A stretch of 64,000 nucleotides of DNA from NCBI GenBank assembly GCA_028280415.1, contig JANQLV010000029.1:62001-126000 (forward strand). Direction: 5' to 3'. Below the pieces are notes generated by a model. The model did no database searches, was not told the origin of the DNA, and worked only from the letters and a program-made list of their open reading frames with translations. A program made the translations under genes and the position numbers. Each line of letters begins with the position of its first letter. Position 1 is the first letter of the stretch. Below are positions 52,998 through 63,526 of the stretch, in pieces. Source of the stretch: Saprospiraceae bacterium (GTDB taxonomy: Bacteria; Bacteroidota; Bacteroidia; Chitinophagales; Saprospiraceae).

Positions 52998-54665
52998 TTA
53001 AAATTTAATAAGTTTTTCATTGTAAAAATGCGTGCCGGACAGGTTGGAGACTTTTATAAAATACATTCCTGCCGGGAAATGCTGAATATTCTTTGTAATG
53101 ACAGATTCCATGGAAGTATACTGAGCCATTAAACCACCGGCACCGTTAAAGATTTCTATACGTAGCGCTGTGCCAGTTTCGTTTTCCAGCCTGAAAAATT
53201 CCTGAACCGGATTTCCAATTATGCGAACGCCTTCCAGTAAATGCAATTCATTAGTTGAGGTCACATTGTAAATTGTACAAATGGGATCAATCGGGTTTAA
53301 CTCGATCGGATCACCGGGAATAAGCGTTTTGCCCTCGAAGGCAGGATAATCCGTGCCGTATTTATACGCGCGAAAAAGGGTAAGCGAAAGATTAGTGATA
53401 TCGATGCCTTGTTCAACCGGGCCAGTACTACCCCGGACAGGATTCTGATATTCCCAAACAATTTGCTTATCCGGAGTGATTTCGAATACGCGACCGAAAC
53501 CGCCCTCACAAATTAAAGTATTACCATTGGGTAATCTTTGTACACCGGAAATTTTGGCGGAATAAAAGTTCTCGGGTGGATTGGCAGTATAATTCCAGAA
53601 AAAATCTTCCGGGCCATAAGGAACACCAAACGTTTTGCTGTAATTACCGTCGGATTCCAAAGGCGGATCAATCATGTCTATAGTAGAAAAATCACCTTCG
53701 GGCCGAGCCGCACCATTGTTGAATAATATGATTTTGCCTTCATCAGGATGTCCTGGCGGAACCCATTGGACATCATGTTGACCAAACAGCTTTCTATCCG
53801 TAGCGATTCCTTGTTGATAAGATTGTGGATTACCCCAGCGATAAAGAATATCTCCTCCTTTGCCGGAAGTGCCTCCGGTATGCCCGGCCGCTTCCTCTGT
53901 AGTGGTACTGTGATCAATTACCCAAAATTCGTGAAAATTCCTGGAACTTACCACTATCTGATCCAGCTCGGCATTATAATTAATAGCATTGAGGTGTATC
54001 CAGTCTACTCCGCCTGCTCCCTCGAGCGCTTCAAAATTAATATCTACCAGCTCCGGATGCTCCGAGACTACGCCATAGTTTGGTTTAGTGCTATCGAAAT
54101 CCTGAACCAGATGATCCCAGAGACGCCATTCCCAAACGATATTTGCCTGATTTGTGCCTACTGGTTCCAGCTCTACAATTCGCTCTGACCAAATTCCTTG
54201 GGAAGGGACCTTCGAAGGGTCGCGACCGTTATTTATAGCACTCAGCATGGAGCGAAACTCCCAGGCGATCAGTAGAATATTACCATTAGGTAGCATTGCT
54301 ACATCGTGATGTTGATGGAAAAGGGCAGAAGCATAATCGTATCGCCATAGTAATTCGCCTTCCCAGCTAAAAAGCTCAATCCGTCCTCCGGAGCCACCTC
54401 CGCCAAAACTCCCGTTAATCCTGCCGGTTCGCAAAAGATTACCATTTTCGAGTAGATAGGTCGAAGCTCCCGGGACCTGGTCGGCCTGCCAGGTATTTAC
54501 AACATAACCACAATTATCAACCAGATAAGTAGTCTCGTAATAGGGAGCGATTAGGGTATAACCATTATAGGCCAGTGAATCATTTAAAAGAAGCCCTACG
54601 GTTTGTGCTTGTAATGCCAGAGTTGAAATGAAAAAAAAGCTAAAAAGAAGCAGTGCGTTTTTCAT
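52998..54665 (-). CDS. Secreted aryl-sulfotransferase-like beta-propeller with T9SS domain
   Basis: A 555-aa protein with a signal peptide (1-20). A beta-propeller follows with repeated PNGN motifs (LPNGNILL, LPNGNTLI) and conserved His positions (HQHHDVAMLPNG, GQHDVQW) like arylsulfotransferases (ASST). The last 80 residues form a T9SS type A sorting domain ending FYNEKLIKF. It is a likely sulfotransferase or an inactive relative at the cell surface. Confidence 0.82.
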   Translation of the reverse strand: MKNALLLFSFFFISTLALQAQTVGLLLNDSLAYNGYTLIAPYYETTYLVDNCGYVVNTWQADQVPGASTYLLENGNLLRTGRINGSFGGGGSGGRIELFSWEGELLWRYDYASALFHQHHDVAMLPNGNILLIAWEFRSMLSAINNGRDPSKVPSQGIWSERIVELEPVGTNQANIVWEWRLWDHLVQDFDSTKPNYGVVSEHPELVDINFEALEGAGGVDWIHLNAINYNAELDQIVVSSRNFHEFWVIDHSTTTEEAAGHTGGTSGKGGDILYRWGNPQSYQQGIATDRKLFGQHDVQWVPPGHPDEGKIILFNNGAARPEGDFSTIDMIDPPLESDGNYSKTFGVPYGPEDFFWNYTANPPENFYSAKISGVQRLPNGNTLICEGGFGRVFEITPDKQIVWEYQNPVRGSTGPVEQGIDITNLSLTLFRAYKYGTDYPAFEGKTLIPGDPIELNPIDPICTIYNVTSTNELHLLEGVRIIGNPVQEFFRLENETGTALRIEIFNGAGGLMAQYTSMESVITKNIQHFPAGMYFIKVSNLSGTHFYNEKLIKF

Positions 54666-54734
54666 AAAAAGATCAGTAGATTAAAAATTACTATTCGAAA
54701 ATCGAATGGCAAGTCAAAGCTACTACTTTTGTTA

Positions 54735-55445
54735 CTAAAAAACTTTAGTTAAGACGACGTCTTTGTAATTAGCACCGATTGGTAATTTTTCATCACTTAC
54801 GTGTAAAAGATTGCCTTCAAGGGTTTTGATTTTGTCGATCGCAACAATATAGGATTTGTGAATGCGGATAAACTGCTGATCCGGGAGTTCCTGTTCGAGT
54901 TTTTTCAAGGAATTGAGCGAAAGTATACGCCCTTGTGGGGTATAATACGCAACGTATTCGCGCATACTTTGAATATACAGGATTTCATCATAGGGGATAC
55001 GGTGAATCTTGTGTTCCGATTTAACGAGGATATAATTTTTTTCGCTTTTGACCTCGGGGGGATGATCTGTATTGGGACCTTGATGATTAAGCCTCTGGTT
55101 TACTTTATTCACCGCCTGAATGAATCTTTCGAGGCTAAAGGGTTTGAGCAAATAATCAACTACATCCAGCGCATAGCCTTCGAGCGCATAATCCGGATAA
55201 GCAGTAGTGAATACGACTAATGGTTTGTTGTGAAGTATCTTTAAAAATTCCACGCCTGTTAGTTCCGGCATTTGAATATCCAGGAATAGCAGGTCAACAT
55301 TCTGTTCCTGCAGGATACTCATTGCTTCCAGTGGATTTTTGCATTTGCCGACAAGTTCCAGTTGGGGTAATTTAGAAATATAATTTTCTAAAAGCGTACG
55401 GGCCAATTCTTCATCATCAACAACGAGGCATCTTATTTTTTTCAT
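54735..55445 (-). CDS. LytTR-family response regulator
   Basis: A 236-aa protein with a receiver domain (about 1-120; phosphoacceptor Asp in FLDIQMPE, acidic pair VVDDEE at the start, later Lys in YLLKPF) and a LytTR DNA-binding domain (about 135-236; IPYDEILYIQSMREYVAYY, KSYIVAIDKI). It regulates transcription on phosphorylation by the adjacent kinase, whose stop overlaps its start by one base (TGATG). Confidence 0.93.
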   Translation of the reverse strand: MKKIRCLVVDDEELARTLLENYISKLPQLELVGKCKNPLEAMSILQEQNVDLLFLDIQMPELTGVEFLKILHNKPLVVFTTAYPDYALEGYALDVVDYLLKPFSLERFIQAVNKVNQRLNHQGPNTDHPPEVKSEKNYILVKSEHKIHRIPYDEILYIQSMREYVAYYTPQGRILSLNSLKKLEQELPDQQFIRIHKSYIVAIDKIKTLEGNLLHVSDEKLPIGANYKDVVLTKVF

Positions 55446-56476
55446 CAGGGGTGTATTTTTAAAATAATCTCAAAAACTGAATCTTTTCGTAGAATATCTA
55501 AACTATGCTTTTCGGGATAAATTAATTCCAGTTGACGTTTTACGTTTTTTAGACCAATCCCGCCAATTGTATCTTTTGTATAAGCCTTTTCCGGAATACT
55601 GTTTCGGACATTGAAGTGAATGACAGTATCAATAATATTTAATTCAATTTCAATCCAGCCTTTCTCAAGGTCTTCGATCTTGCTATGTTTGAAAGCATTT
55701 TCAATAAAAGGAATAAAAATCAGAGGTGCAACCATTAAATTCGGTTGACTTCGATCCAGTTTGATTTTGATGTTTAATCCCTGGCTATCTTTCAGCTGGT
55801 TTAAAGCTACAAAATTGTCGATGTATTCCAGCTCCTTTTTAAGCGGTACGCGGTCTGCTTTGCAATCGTACAGCATATACCGCAGCATATCGGAGAGTTT
55901 CAGCAAATTTTCCGGCGTGCGATCTGATTTAATGACAGAGAGGGTGTATATATTATTAAGTGCATTAAAAAGGAAATGTGGATTTGTTTGTGATTTTAAA
56001 AAATCCATCTCCGCTTTTAACTTTTCACTTTTGAGCTGTGCCATTTCCTTCTCCTTTGAAGCTGCAAAACCGGCAATAGCAAAAAGGGAACTGCCAATCA
56101 GGGAAATGATCATAGGCAGAAATTTGGTCATATACCGCATAATTATGATACGGTTATGCGATCTGGGCTTGTACGGTTTTGAAAAAGGCAAACCTTTTTC
56201 CATCCAAAAGGGGATTTCCATCAAAGAATAAATAAGTAAAACCAAAATTATACTGCTCAGAATATAGAACGGGATTTTTTTCTTGAAGTATAATTTTGGC
56301 AATAAAACTTCGAGATTGACAAAAACAATTACAGACACGGCAAGCATGACATTTATGGCCATAAAGGTGGTCCTTTCAATTTTGACCGAGCCAAAAATAA
56401 GAAACTGCATTAATCCCCAGAGCGTGCTCCAGAAGAGGATTTGCAACCAGGTGCTTTTTTGACCTAAATACTTCAT
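55445..56476 (-). CDS. LytS-type sensor histidine kinase
   Basis: A 343-aa protein with four membrane helices in the first 155 residues. The His_kinase (PF06580) motif NPHFLFNALNNI carries the phosphoaccepting His. The ATPase N-box IPFIENAFKHS and glycine box IGGIGLKNVKRQLEL follow. There is no separate sensor domain; the membrane bundle may sense directly. It is coupled to the LytTR regulator. Confidence 0.92.
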   Translation of the reverse strand: MKYLGQKSTWLQILFWSTLWGLMQFLIFGSVKIERTTFMAINVMLAVSVIVFVNLEVLLPKLYFKKKIPFYILSSIILVLLIYSLMEIPFWMEKGLPFSKPYKPRSHNRIIIMRYMTKFLPMIISLIGSSLFAIAGFAASKEKEMAQLKSEKLKAEMDFLKSQTNPHFLFNALNNIYTLSVIKSDRTPENLLKLSDMLRYMLYDCKADRVPLKKELEYIDNFVALNQLKDSQGLNIKIKLDRSQPNLMVAPLIFIPFIENAFKHSKIEDLEKGWIEIELNIIDTVIHFNVRNSIPEKAYTKDTIGGIGLKNVKRQLELIYPEKHSLDILRKDSVFEIILKIHP

Positions 56477-56544
56477 ACATCATAAAAATGTAGAAAATTA
56501 ACCAAAAGCCAAATTGTACTCAATGAAAAGGGAAATTTTATCAA

Positions 56545-58992
56545 TCAAAATGCGTTTCCTTCACCTTCCTGAAATCCACGGCCTCCCTGTCTGCGGCCTC
56601 CTCCCCTTCTTTTCTGTTGATTAAGCCGGTAGCTAAAACTAAGAGTGGCCGTTCGGGCCCGCCACTGGAATTCACCATCCCGGAAAAAGTTTTGACCAAG
56701 GGTAGTGAAAATGCGTTTTCGGCTATTGAAGACATCTCGAATGCTTAGAGTAATGGTACCTTTTTTCTTCAAAATATCTTTGCTCAAGCCAAGATCGACA
56801 GAATACACGGCTTTGTTTCTACCCTGGGGAGTCTCCCTGGGTGCGCGATAATTTCCCCGGATTTGCAAATCCGCATCTTTGAAAAGTGTCATTCGGGAAG
56901 TGAGCCGGGTAAACCAGGTATAAGTATCCGCCTGGAAGGTCTGACCGAGGTTTTTTCCATTGATAATAGAGCGAAAGAAATTGAAATTTCCGTTGATTCG
57001 CCACCATTTACAGGCTTGTACATTAAAAGTAAATTCTAATCCAAAATCATCCCGGGTGTTTAAATTTTCTGGCTGAGTAATGGTGGTGCCATCATTTTTA
57101 AAAGTGGTAATACGCTGGATAACATCCGTTGAATGCCGGTAGAAAATACTTGAGGTCAGAGAAGCATTGTCCCAGTATTTGATATGGCTGATTTCATAAG
57201 AGTCTGTGTTTTCCGGTCCCAGGGCTGGGTTTCCACTAAAGAAATTACGAGCATCGCTAAAAGTAAAAAAAGGATTGAGATCCCAAAAACGTGGTCGGCG
57301 CAGACGGCGGCTATAACTAATTTGCACGCTGTTTTGATCTTCGAATTCGTAGCCCAAAAATATACTGGGGAAAAGCCCTGCATATATCGTGTCATTGATC
57401 TCATTGGTCTGTTCCAATTTCGTGGATAAATCCGTAGTTTCTACCCTTAAGCCTACCTGCCAGGAAAACTTTTTAATCTTGTTTCCATAAATGCCATAGA
57501 GGGAGTGGATCTTTTCATCATAAATAAAATCGTTGTTCAAACCTTCCAGAGGAATCCACTCTCCATTATTAAATTCCGTAACCAAAAAATCGTTTCGGAT
57601 TTCCCGGAAAGAACTTCGATAACCCACTTCGAATTTTGAGTCTTTCCCAAATGGTTTGACATAATCAATTTGTATTTGTAATTGTTGATTACCTTCATCA
57701 TTATTCGATCGTTGCAGATAGTCCGGTTCGTTACTGGGGTTGAGTTCAGCATCAAAAAAGCGCTCTACAAAATCAGAGCTTTCGACTTCCGATTTATCGG
57801 AAAAGCGTATATCCGAAACTAATTCATGCCCTTTTCCCTTGAATTTTTGGGTATGAGTGACAAAATATTCAAAATTGATTTCATCTTCTATTTCATCATC
57901 GGTGCGGAGCGTAAGACCTAATGGGAGATCATTGATAAAATCAAAATATTCAATCTCGGCATTATTATTATCATCGCCGACACGGTAGGTCATTCCCGTT
58001 GTCAGAATACTTTGGGGTGAAAAGAAATAATCTGCGCCAAAGCGAATGTTGTTGGAAAGCCCGCGCCGCTCCATAGCTCTTCGTTGATCAGAAATAAAGG
58101 TAGTATCTTCACTATAACTTTCCTGATAGATGAATCCTCCCCCGAAATTGGTTTGATAACGCAGGCCGTAATTGATGAAAAAATTGAGTTTATCTTTGCG
58201 ATAATTGAGGTTTACAGATGCTCCATAAGTTTCCGGTACACCGAGTGTTACTTCGAAAGCTCCATTGAGTCCCCGTTTTTGATTCTTTTTTAGGACGATA
58301 TTGATAATTCCCGCAGTTCCTTCGGCTTCATAGCGGGCCGACGGATTTGAGATCACTTCGACTTTTTCAATCATGTTGGCGGGAATGGCCCTTAATCCAT
58401 TAGCATTTCCGGCACCAACCAGAGTGGATGGTCTTCCATCAATAAGAATACGAACGCCAGCACTCCCTCGCAGGCTTACATTACCTTCGATATCTACCGT
58501 AACAGAAGGTACATTATCCAGAATGTCTTCGGCACTTCCTCCTCGGCTGGCCAGGTCTTTTCCAACATTGAAAACTTTCTTATCCAGCGAAAGTTGCATT
58601 TGGCTTTTTTCAGCAGTGACTTCCACTTCAGCGAGGACCGTAGCATCTGATGCCAGTTTAATCAGGCCTAAATCAAGTCTGTTTTTATCCTTTTCGAAAG
58701 GCAAATTGTCGAAGACAAGGGCTCGGTAGGCAATAAATTCTACCTTGGCAAAGGTTTCGGGACTTGTTTCTACACTAAATTTCCCTTCTATATCGGTCAT
58801 TCCTCCGCCTTTGATGGTACTGTCTCTTTTTGAAAAAAAAGTAATGGTCGCGAATTCCAAAGGACTTCCACTCGAATGATCTACTACCTGACCAGTTACA
58901 GTTACTTTAGGACTCCCCGATTGTGGCTGTGCTTTTAATACCATACCGCCCCACAAAAGATAGCTTAGTATAAGGAGTAATTTTCTTTTCAT
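56545..58992 (-). CDS. TonB-dependent receptor (outer-membrane beta-barrel family)
   Basis: An 815-aa outer-membrane protein with a signal peptide (1-21), a carboxypeptidase-regulatory-like domain (about 30-110), a plug domain (about 130-230: LDNVPSVTVDIEGNVSLRG, VLIDGRPS) and a beta-barrel made mostly of OMP_b-brl_3-type strands. The C-terminus is not a standard terminal strand but a Gly/Arg-rich extension. The ligand is unknown. The LytS/LytTR genes lie immediately downstream and may be linked in function. Confidence 0.9.
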   Translation of the reverse strand: MKRKLLLILSYLLWGGMVLKAQPQSGSPKVTVTGQVVDHSSGSPLEFATITFFSKRDSTIKGGGMTDIEGKFSVETSPETFAKVEFIAYRALVFDNLPFEKDKNRLDLGLIKLASDATVLAEVEVTAEKSQMQLSLDKKVFNVGKDLASRGGSAEDILDNVPSVTVDIEGNVSLRGSAGVRILIDGRPSTLVGAGNANGLRAIPANMIEKVEVISNPSARYEAEGTAGIINIVLKKNQKRGLNGAFEVTLGVPETYGASVNLNYRKDKLNFFINYGLRYQTNFGGGFIYQESYSEDTTFISDQRRAMERRGLSNNIRFGADYFFSPQSILTTGMTYRVGDDNNNAEIEYFDFINDLPLGLTLRTDDEIEDEINFEYFVTHTQKFKGKGHELVSDIRFSDKSEVESSDFVERFFDAELNPSNEPDYLQRSNNDEGNQQLQIQIDYVKPFGKDSKFEVGYRSSFREIRNDFLVTEFNNGEWIPLEGLNNDFIYDEKIHSLYGIYGNKIKKFSWQVGLRVETTDLSTKLEQTNEINDTIYAGLFPSIFLGYEFEDQNSVQISYSRRLRRPRFWDLNPFFTFSDARNFFSGNPALGPENTDSYEISHIKYWDNASLTSSIFYRHSTDVIQRITTFKNDGTTITQPENLNTRDDFGLEFTFNVQACKWWRINGNFNFFRSIINGKNLGQTFQADTYTWFTRLTSRMTLFKDADLQIRGNYRAPRETPQGRNKAVYSVDLGLSKDILKKKGTITLSIRDVFNSRKRIFTTLGQNFFRDGEFQWRARTATLSFSYRLNQQKRRGGGRRQGGRGFQEGEGNAF

Positions 58993-59215
58993 GCAAGTTG
59001 CGTATTCGTGTTCATCTAATGGTAAGGCTATTGCTTTCTTTTTTGATAAAAGAGAAAATAAATTCGATATAACTCATTGAAATATCAGTCTAACTATCCA
59101 CCTTTGTAGCTCCCTTTAGTATAATCGCTAAGTGATTGAACATCATTTTTTATCTAAAGTTTTACTTTGATCCTTTTCATTTGAAAATTTTTTATTTAAA
59201 AGAAATAACAATAAA

Positions 59216-59983
59216 ATGGCAAAGATTATCTCCTATAATGTGAACGGAATCCGGGCGGCTGTCAAAAAAGGCTTACTGGGTTTTCTTAAAGATGGAAATT
59301 TTGATATAGTTTGTTTGCAAGAAACCAAGGCTATGAAAGAGCAGGCTCCGGTTGAAGAAATTGAGGCTTTGGGGTATCACCACTTTTGGCATTCTGCCGA
59401 AAAGAAAGGCTATAGCGGAGTGGTTACATTTTCCAAACAAGCTCCCGATAAAGTGGTAATCGGTTGTGGAATTGAGGCTTATGACCGGGAAGGGAGAATT
59501 ATACGTACCGATTTTGGAGATGTATCGATCTTAAACTGCTATTTTCCGAGCGGAACCAGTGGCGATATTCGACAAGATTTCAAATATGAATTTCTGGATG
59601 ATTTCTTTAACTGGATTGGTGAACTAAAGAAGACTCGAAAGAAATTGATTATAGTCGGCGATTATAATATCGCGCATACGGAAATGGATATTCATAATCC
59701 AAAAAGCAATAAAAACAATTCCGGTTTTCTTCCCGAAGAACGAGCGTGGATGACCAAGTGGTTTGATAGTGGATTTACAGATGCATACCGACTTTTGAAC
59801 CCCGAAAAAATTGAATATAGCTGGTGGAGCTACCGGGCTAATGCAAGAGCCAATAATAAAGGCTGGAGGATTGATTATCAATCGGTCAGCGACAACCTGA
59901 AAGATCGATTAGTTGAATCCTATCACCTTAAAGATGCAGTACATTCAGATCACTGTCCGGTTTATCTAGAGATTAAACTTTGA
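59216..59983 (+). CDS. xth: Exodeoxyribonuclease III
   Basis: A 255-aa AP endonuclease/exonuclease. Motifs: ISYNVNGIRAAV, LQETKAM, YSGVVTFSK, VGDYNIAH and the final DHCPVYLEI with the catalytic Asp-His. It removes 3' blocks at abasic sites in base excision repair. The next gene starts within its stop (TTGA), so a helicase is co-expressed. Confidence 0.95.
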   Translation: MAKIISYNVNGIRAAVKKGLLGFLKDGNFDIVCLQETKAMKEQAPVEEIEALGYHHFWHSAEKKGYSGVVTFSKQAPDKVVIGCGIEAYDREGRIIRTDFGDVSILNCYFPSGTSGDIRQDFKYEFLDDFFNWIGELKKTRKKLIIVGDYNIAHTEMDIHNPKSNKNNSGFLPEERAWMTKWFDSGFTDAYRLLNPEKIEYSWWSYRANARANNKGWRIDYQSVSDNLKDRLVESYHLKDAVHSDHCPVYLEIKL

Positions 59984-62900
59984 GAAAAACTTATGGTAAT
60001 ACCTGGTGGGGCAAGCAATGGTTAAATGCTCTTTCGGAAATCGATTATTCCAATCGGTTACCAAGAGGACGTACTTATGCGAACAAAGGCCTGGCCCGGG
60101 ATATAAAAATTAAGAAGAATAAAATCACGGCCCTGGTACAAGGGAGCAGTGATCTCCCGTACAAGGTACGATTTACAATCCCTGAGTTTAGCCAGACCGA
60201 CAAGGACAGCCTGCTTAGTATCATTAGTGAAAATCCAATCTACCTGTCAAAACTGCTCAACCGAAACCTGCCTCCGGAGCTAAAAGAGCTGAGTAGCCGA
60301 AAAGGTATTAAAATCTTTCCCGATGCCTGGCGGGATATTCAGGGGAGTTGCTCCTGTCCGGATCATGCTGTCCCCTGCAAGCATATGGCTGCTGTGCTTT
60401 ATTTGCTTGCCAATGAAATTGATAAAAACCCCTTTCTGGTATTCGAATTACATGACTTTGATCTGTTTGAAGCATTGGCGAACACCGGTCATACTTCAGA
60501 AGGACAAAAAACGGTATCAATCACCCGGCTCGACGCCCTCTGGAAAGAATATGATCAAGACATTCAGATCAAAGAATGGGATGAGGAAATTTTTCAACAA
60601 CTGGACTTTACACAAATTCCGGATTGTCGGGAAGGACTCTTAAAAATAATATCGGAAAAGCCCGTTTTTTATCCGAGAGGAGATTTTAAAAAAATCCTCG
60701 GTCTTGCTTATGCAGCAGTCTCTAGAAAAATCAGAACAAAGCAGTATCCCGAAACTTCGGAAACGGAGGACAGTCTTTTCGACAAAATCGAATATGTGGA
60801 AATCCTGCTCGATGAAGTTGGCGATTTTCTCAATATCAATTTTAGAGATCATAAGGAAGAAAGCCTTTTATCTTTTGATAATCAAGCGGATACTTTTACC
60901 TGGCTGGAAAAAGTTCCGCTGGTGAAATTCAACAATTTCTCAAGCAATTTTAAAAGTCTAATTCTTGCACATCAGTTTGCTAAAAAGCTGCTGGAAAGAT
61001 CGGCTTTTATCCCGCAAATACTGGAAGTCGCCCAGGATACCTGCCGGATACGCTGGTTACCTGCTTTACTCAACTCAGTTGTTAAAAGTCTTTTCGATGG
61101 TGTGAGTGCTATTCTTTCAAGGGATATTTTATTTTATAAAAAAGGAAAATCCATAAAAAGCCCTCTTGAAAAAGATAATGTTCTGGCGCTACTCTCTTTT
61201 TTTATGAATTACTTGATAAAAGAAAGTCATGGCCTGGATTATCGATATGCCGAAGATGAGATTGGACACCTGTTCTTTAATGGTGCAGTACTCGCTTTTC
61301 AGGGCTATGAAAATAAAGATTATCATACCACCATTCAGCTTTGGCTCAACACCTATTATATCGCCGAAAAAGAATATCTGCCAGTCTTTTTATTCGATGA
61401 AGATGAGGCACAGGGCTTTTGGTTTAATCTGGCGATTCAGGATCGAAAAAATAAAATTAAAAGTCCGATCCATTTACAGGATGTTTTGGAATTAAAAAAG
61501 TATGCGAGCATTCGCATGCCCGTTTTACAAGATTTGGCGGTTTTATCGGAGTATTTTCCTTTGATCAATGATGTAGTAGCATTACAAGGTACACAAGATA
61601 TGTTTATTGATCCACAGGACTTCGCTGATGTCCTTTTCAAAATTCTGCCTACAATTCGACTGTTCGGGATCAAAGTCTTATTACCAAAATCTATTCAGAA
61701 AATTGCCCGGCCTCAGTTGTCTATGGCTATTTCTTCGAAAGAAGAGGCCGGAGTGATCCAGAAGAAATCTATTTTGGGTTTAAATGCCATGCTGGATTTC
61801 GAATGGCAGATTGCTTTAGGAGATAAATTAGTTAGTCAAACTGAATTTCTCAAAATGCTTCAGAAGTATTCGGGGATTGTACGCTTGCAGGATCAGTATG
61901 TTTTTTTTGATGAAAATGAAATTCAGAGATTGATCAATAATCTGAACAATCCACCAAAACTGCCGCCCAATGAATTAATCCATATCGCTTTGTCCGAAGA
62001 GTATAATGGTGCGATAATCAAGCTCGATAAAGCCACGCAAAACTTGATACAATCTTTACTTGGCACAGGGGAAATTTCCCCGCCCAAAGGACTCAGAGCC
62101 ACGCTTCGGCCCTATCAGCGCAATGGCTTCTCCTGGCTATATAAAAATGCCAGAATCGGCCTGGGAAGTCTGATCGCTGATGATATGGGATTGGGAAAAA
62201 CACTACAGGTAATCACTACTTTACTCAAGCTAAAAGAGGAAGGAATCCTGGAAGATCAAAAGGCCATTATTATTGTACCGACAACCTTACTCACCAATTG
62301 GGTTAAGGAAATCGAAAAGTTTGCCCCGGATTTAATACCCTTCGTTTATCATGGAAGTAACCGGAATATTGAAGGGCTGGAAAAGGCGGATATACTGCTG
62401 ACGACTTATGGGCTTGCAAGATCAGAGGCCAGTCGTTTGAGTAAGTACAAATGGTTAGTCATCGCCATTGACGAGGCTCAAAATATAAAAAATCCTTCTA
62501 CGGCTCAAACCAAAGCAATTAAAAAGATCAAGGCCCCGATTAAAATTGCGATGAGTGGCACACCGGTCGAAAACCGGCTTAGTGAATACTGGAGTATTTT
62601 TGATTTCAGTAATGCAGGTTATTTGAGTAGTCTTAAAAAATTCAAAGAAACTTTTGCGCGACCTATCGAAGCGGACCGTGATCAGCGAAAGCTTAAAAAG
62701 TTTAGAAAGATTACCGAACCCTTTATTCTCCGGCGCCTGAAGTCCGACAAATCAATTATTAAGGACCTTCCGGACAAAATTGAGAAAGATCAGTTTTGTT
62801 TGCTCACGACTCAACAGACAGCACTTTATCAAAATGTGATCAATACGACCATGGAGGCGATTGAAAAAGCGGAAGGGATTGCCCGAAAGGGCCTGGTCCT

Positions 62901-63501
62901 GAAATTATTAACAGCGCTAAAGCAGGTTTGTAATCATCCGGTTCAATTTTTAAAGACAGGACTTGCTGATCCGGGACTTTCCGGGAAGACCAGCTTATTA
63001 CTTGATTTGTTAGGACCGATTCTGGAGGCCGGCGAAAAAACATTGATTTTTACCCAATACCAGGAGATGGGAGATTTGCTAAAGGAGATGCTCGCAAAAA
63101 CATTCAACCTGGAGATTCCTTTCCTGCATGGAGGTGTGAGCCGGAAAGGCAGGGATGCGATGGTCGAAAATTTTCAAAATAACCGCTCTACGCGAATTAT
63201 GATTCTTTCGCTCAAAGCCGGTGGCACCGGTCTTAATCTCACCGCAGCGAATAATGTCATTCATTACGATCTTTGGTGGAATCCGGCCGTCGAAGCCCAG
63301 GCTACAGACCGGGCTTACAGGATCGGTCAAAAACGCAATGTAATGGTCTATCGCTTCATCACCGAAGGAACTTTTGAAGAGAAAATAAACGAAATGCTCA
63401 AAGAAAAAAAAGAACTTGCTAATCTAACGGTAAGTACCGGCGAAAAATGGATTGGGGAACTTTCCAACCGGGAAATAAAACAACTGGTTAAGCTGGGATA
63501 A
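59980..63501 (+). CDS. SWIM zinc finger-SNF2 helicase
   Basis: An 1173-aa protein from the TTG at 59980, overlapping xth by 4 bases. The SWIM zinc finger is at about 126-140 (C-x-C, then C-x-H in CSCPDHAVPCKH). The SNF2 helicase core (about 700-1173) has Walker A DDMGLGKT, DEAQ (AIDEAQ), the later SGTPVENRL, GGTGLNL and the arginine finger in ATDRAYRIGQ. It may move along double-stranded DNA in repair or chromatin-like remodelling. The link to xth suggests DNA repair. Confidence 0.9.
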   Translation: MRKTYGNTWWGKQWLNALSEIDYSNRLPRGRTYANKGLARDIKIKKNKITALVQGSSDLPYKVRFTIPEFSQTDKDSLLSIISENPIYLSKLLNRNLPPELKELSSRKGIKIFPDAWRDIQGSCSCPDHAVPCKHMAAVLYLLANEIDKNPFLVFELHDFDLFEALANTGHTSEGQKTVSITRLDALWKEYDQDIQIKEWDEEIFQQLDFTQIPDCREGLLKIISEKPVFYPRGDFKKILGLAYAAVSRKIRTKQYPETSETEDSLFDKIEYVEILLDEVGDFLNINFRDHKEESLLSFDNQADTFTWLEKVPLVKFNNFSSNFKSLILAHQFAKKLLERSAFIPQILEVAQDTCRIRWLPALLNSVVKSLFDGVSAILSRDILFYKKGKSIKSPLEKDNVLALLSFFMNYLIKESHGLDYRYAEDEIGHLFFNGAVLAFQGYENKDYHTTIQLWLNTYYIAEKEYLPVFLFDEDEAQGFWFNLAIQDRKNKIKSPIHLQDVLELKKYASIRMPVLQDLAVLSEYFPLINDVVALQGTQDMFIDPQDFADVLFKILPTIRLFGIKVLLPKSIQKIARPQLSMAISSKEEAGVIQKKSILGLNAMLDFEWQIALGDKLVSQTEFLKMLQKYSGIVRLQDQYVFFDENEIQRLINNLNNPPKLPPNELIHIALSEEYNGAIIKLDKATQNLIQSLLGTGEISPPKGLRATLRPYQRNGFSWLYKNARIGLGSLIADDMGLGKTLQVITTLLKLKEEGILEDQKAIIIVPTTLLTNWVKEIEKFAPDLIPFVYHGSNRNIEGLEKADILLTTYGLARSEASRLSKYKWLVIAIDEAQNIKNPSTAQTKAIKKIKAPIKIAMSGTPVENRLSEYWSIFDFSNAGYLSSLKKFKETFARPIEADRDQRKLKKFRKITEPFILRRLKSDKSIIKDLPDKIEKDQFCLLTTQQTALYQNVINTTMEAIEKAEGIARKGLVLKLLTALKQVCNHPVQFLKTGLADPGLSGKTSLLLDLLGPILEAGEKTLIFTQYQEMGDLLKEMLAKTFNLEIPFLHGGVSRKGRDAMVENFQNNRSTRIMILSLKAGGTGLNLTAANNVIHYDLWWNPAVEAQATDRAYRIGQKRNVMVYRFITEGTFEEKINEMLKEKKELANLTVSTGEKWIGELSNREIKQLVKLG

Positions 63502-63526
63502 TATTATCGGATATAATTCAATCAGA

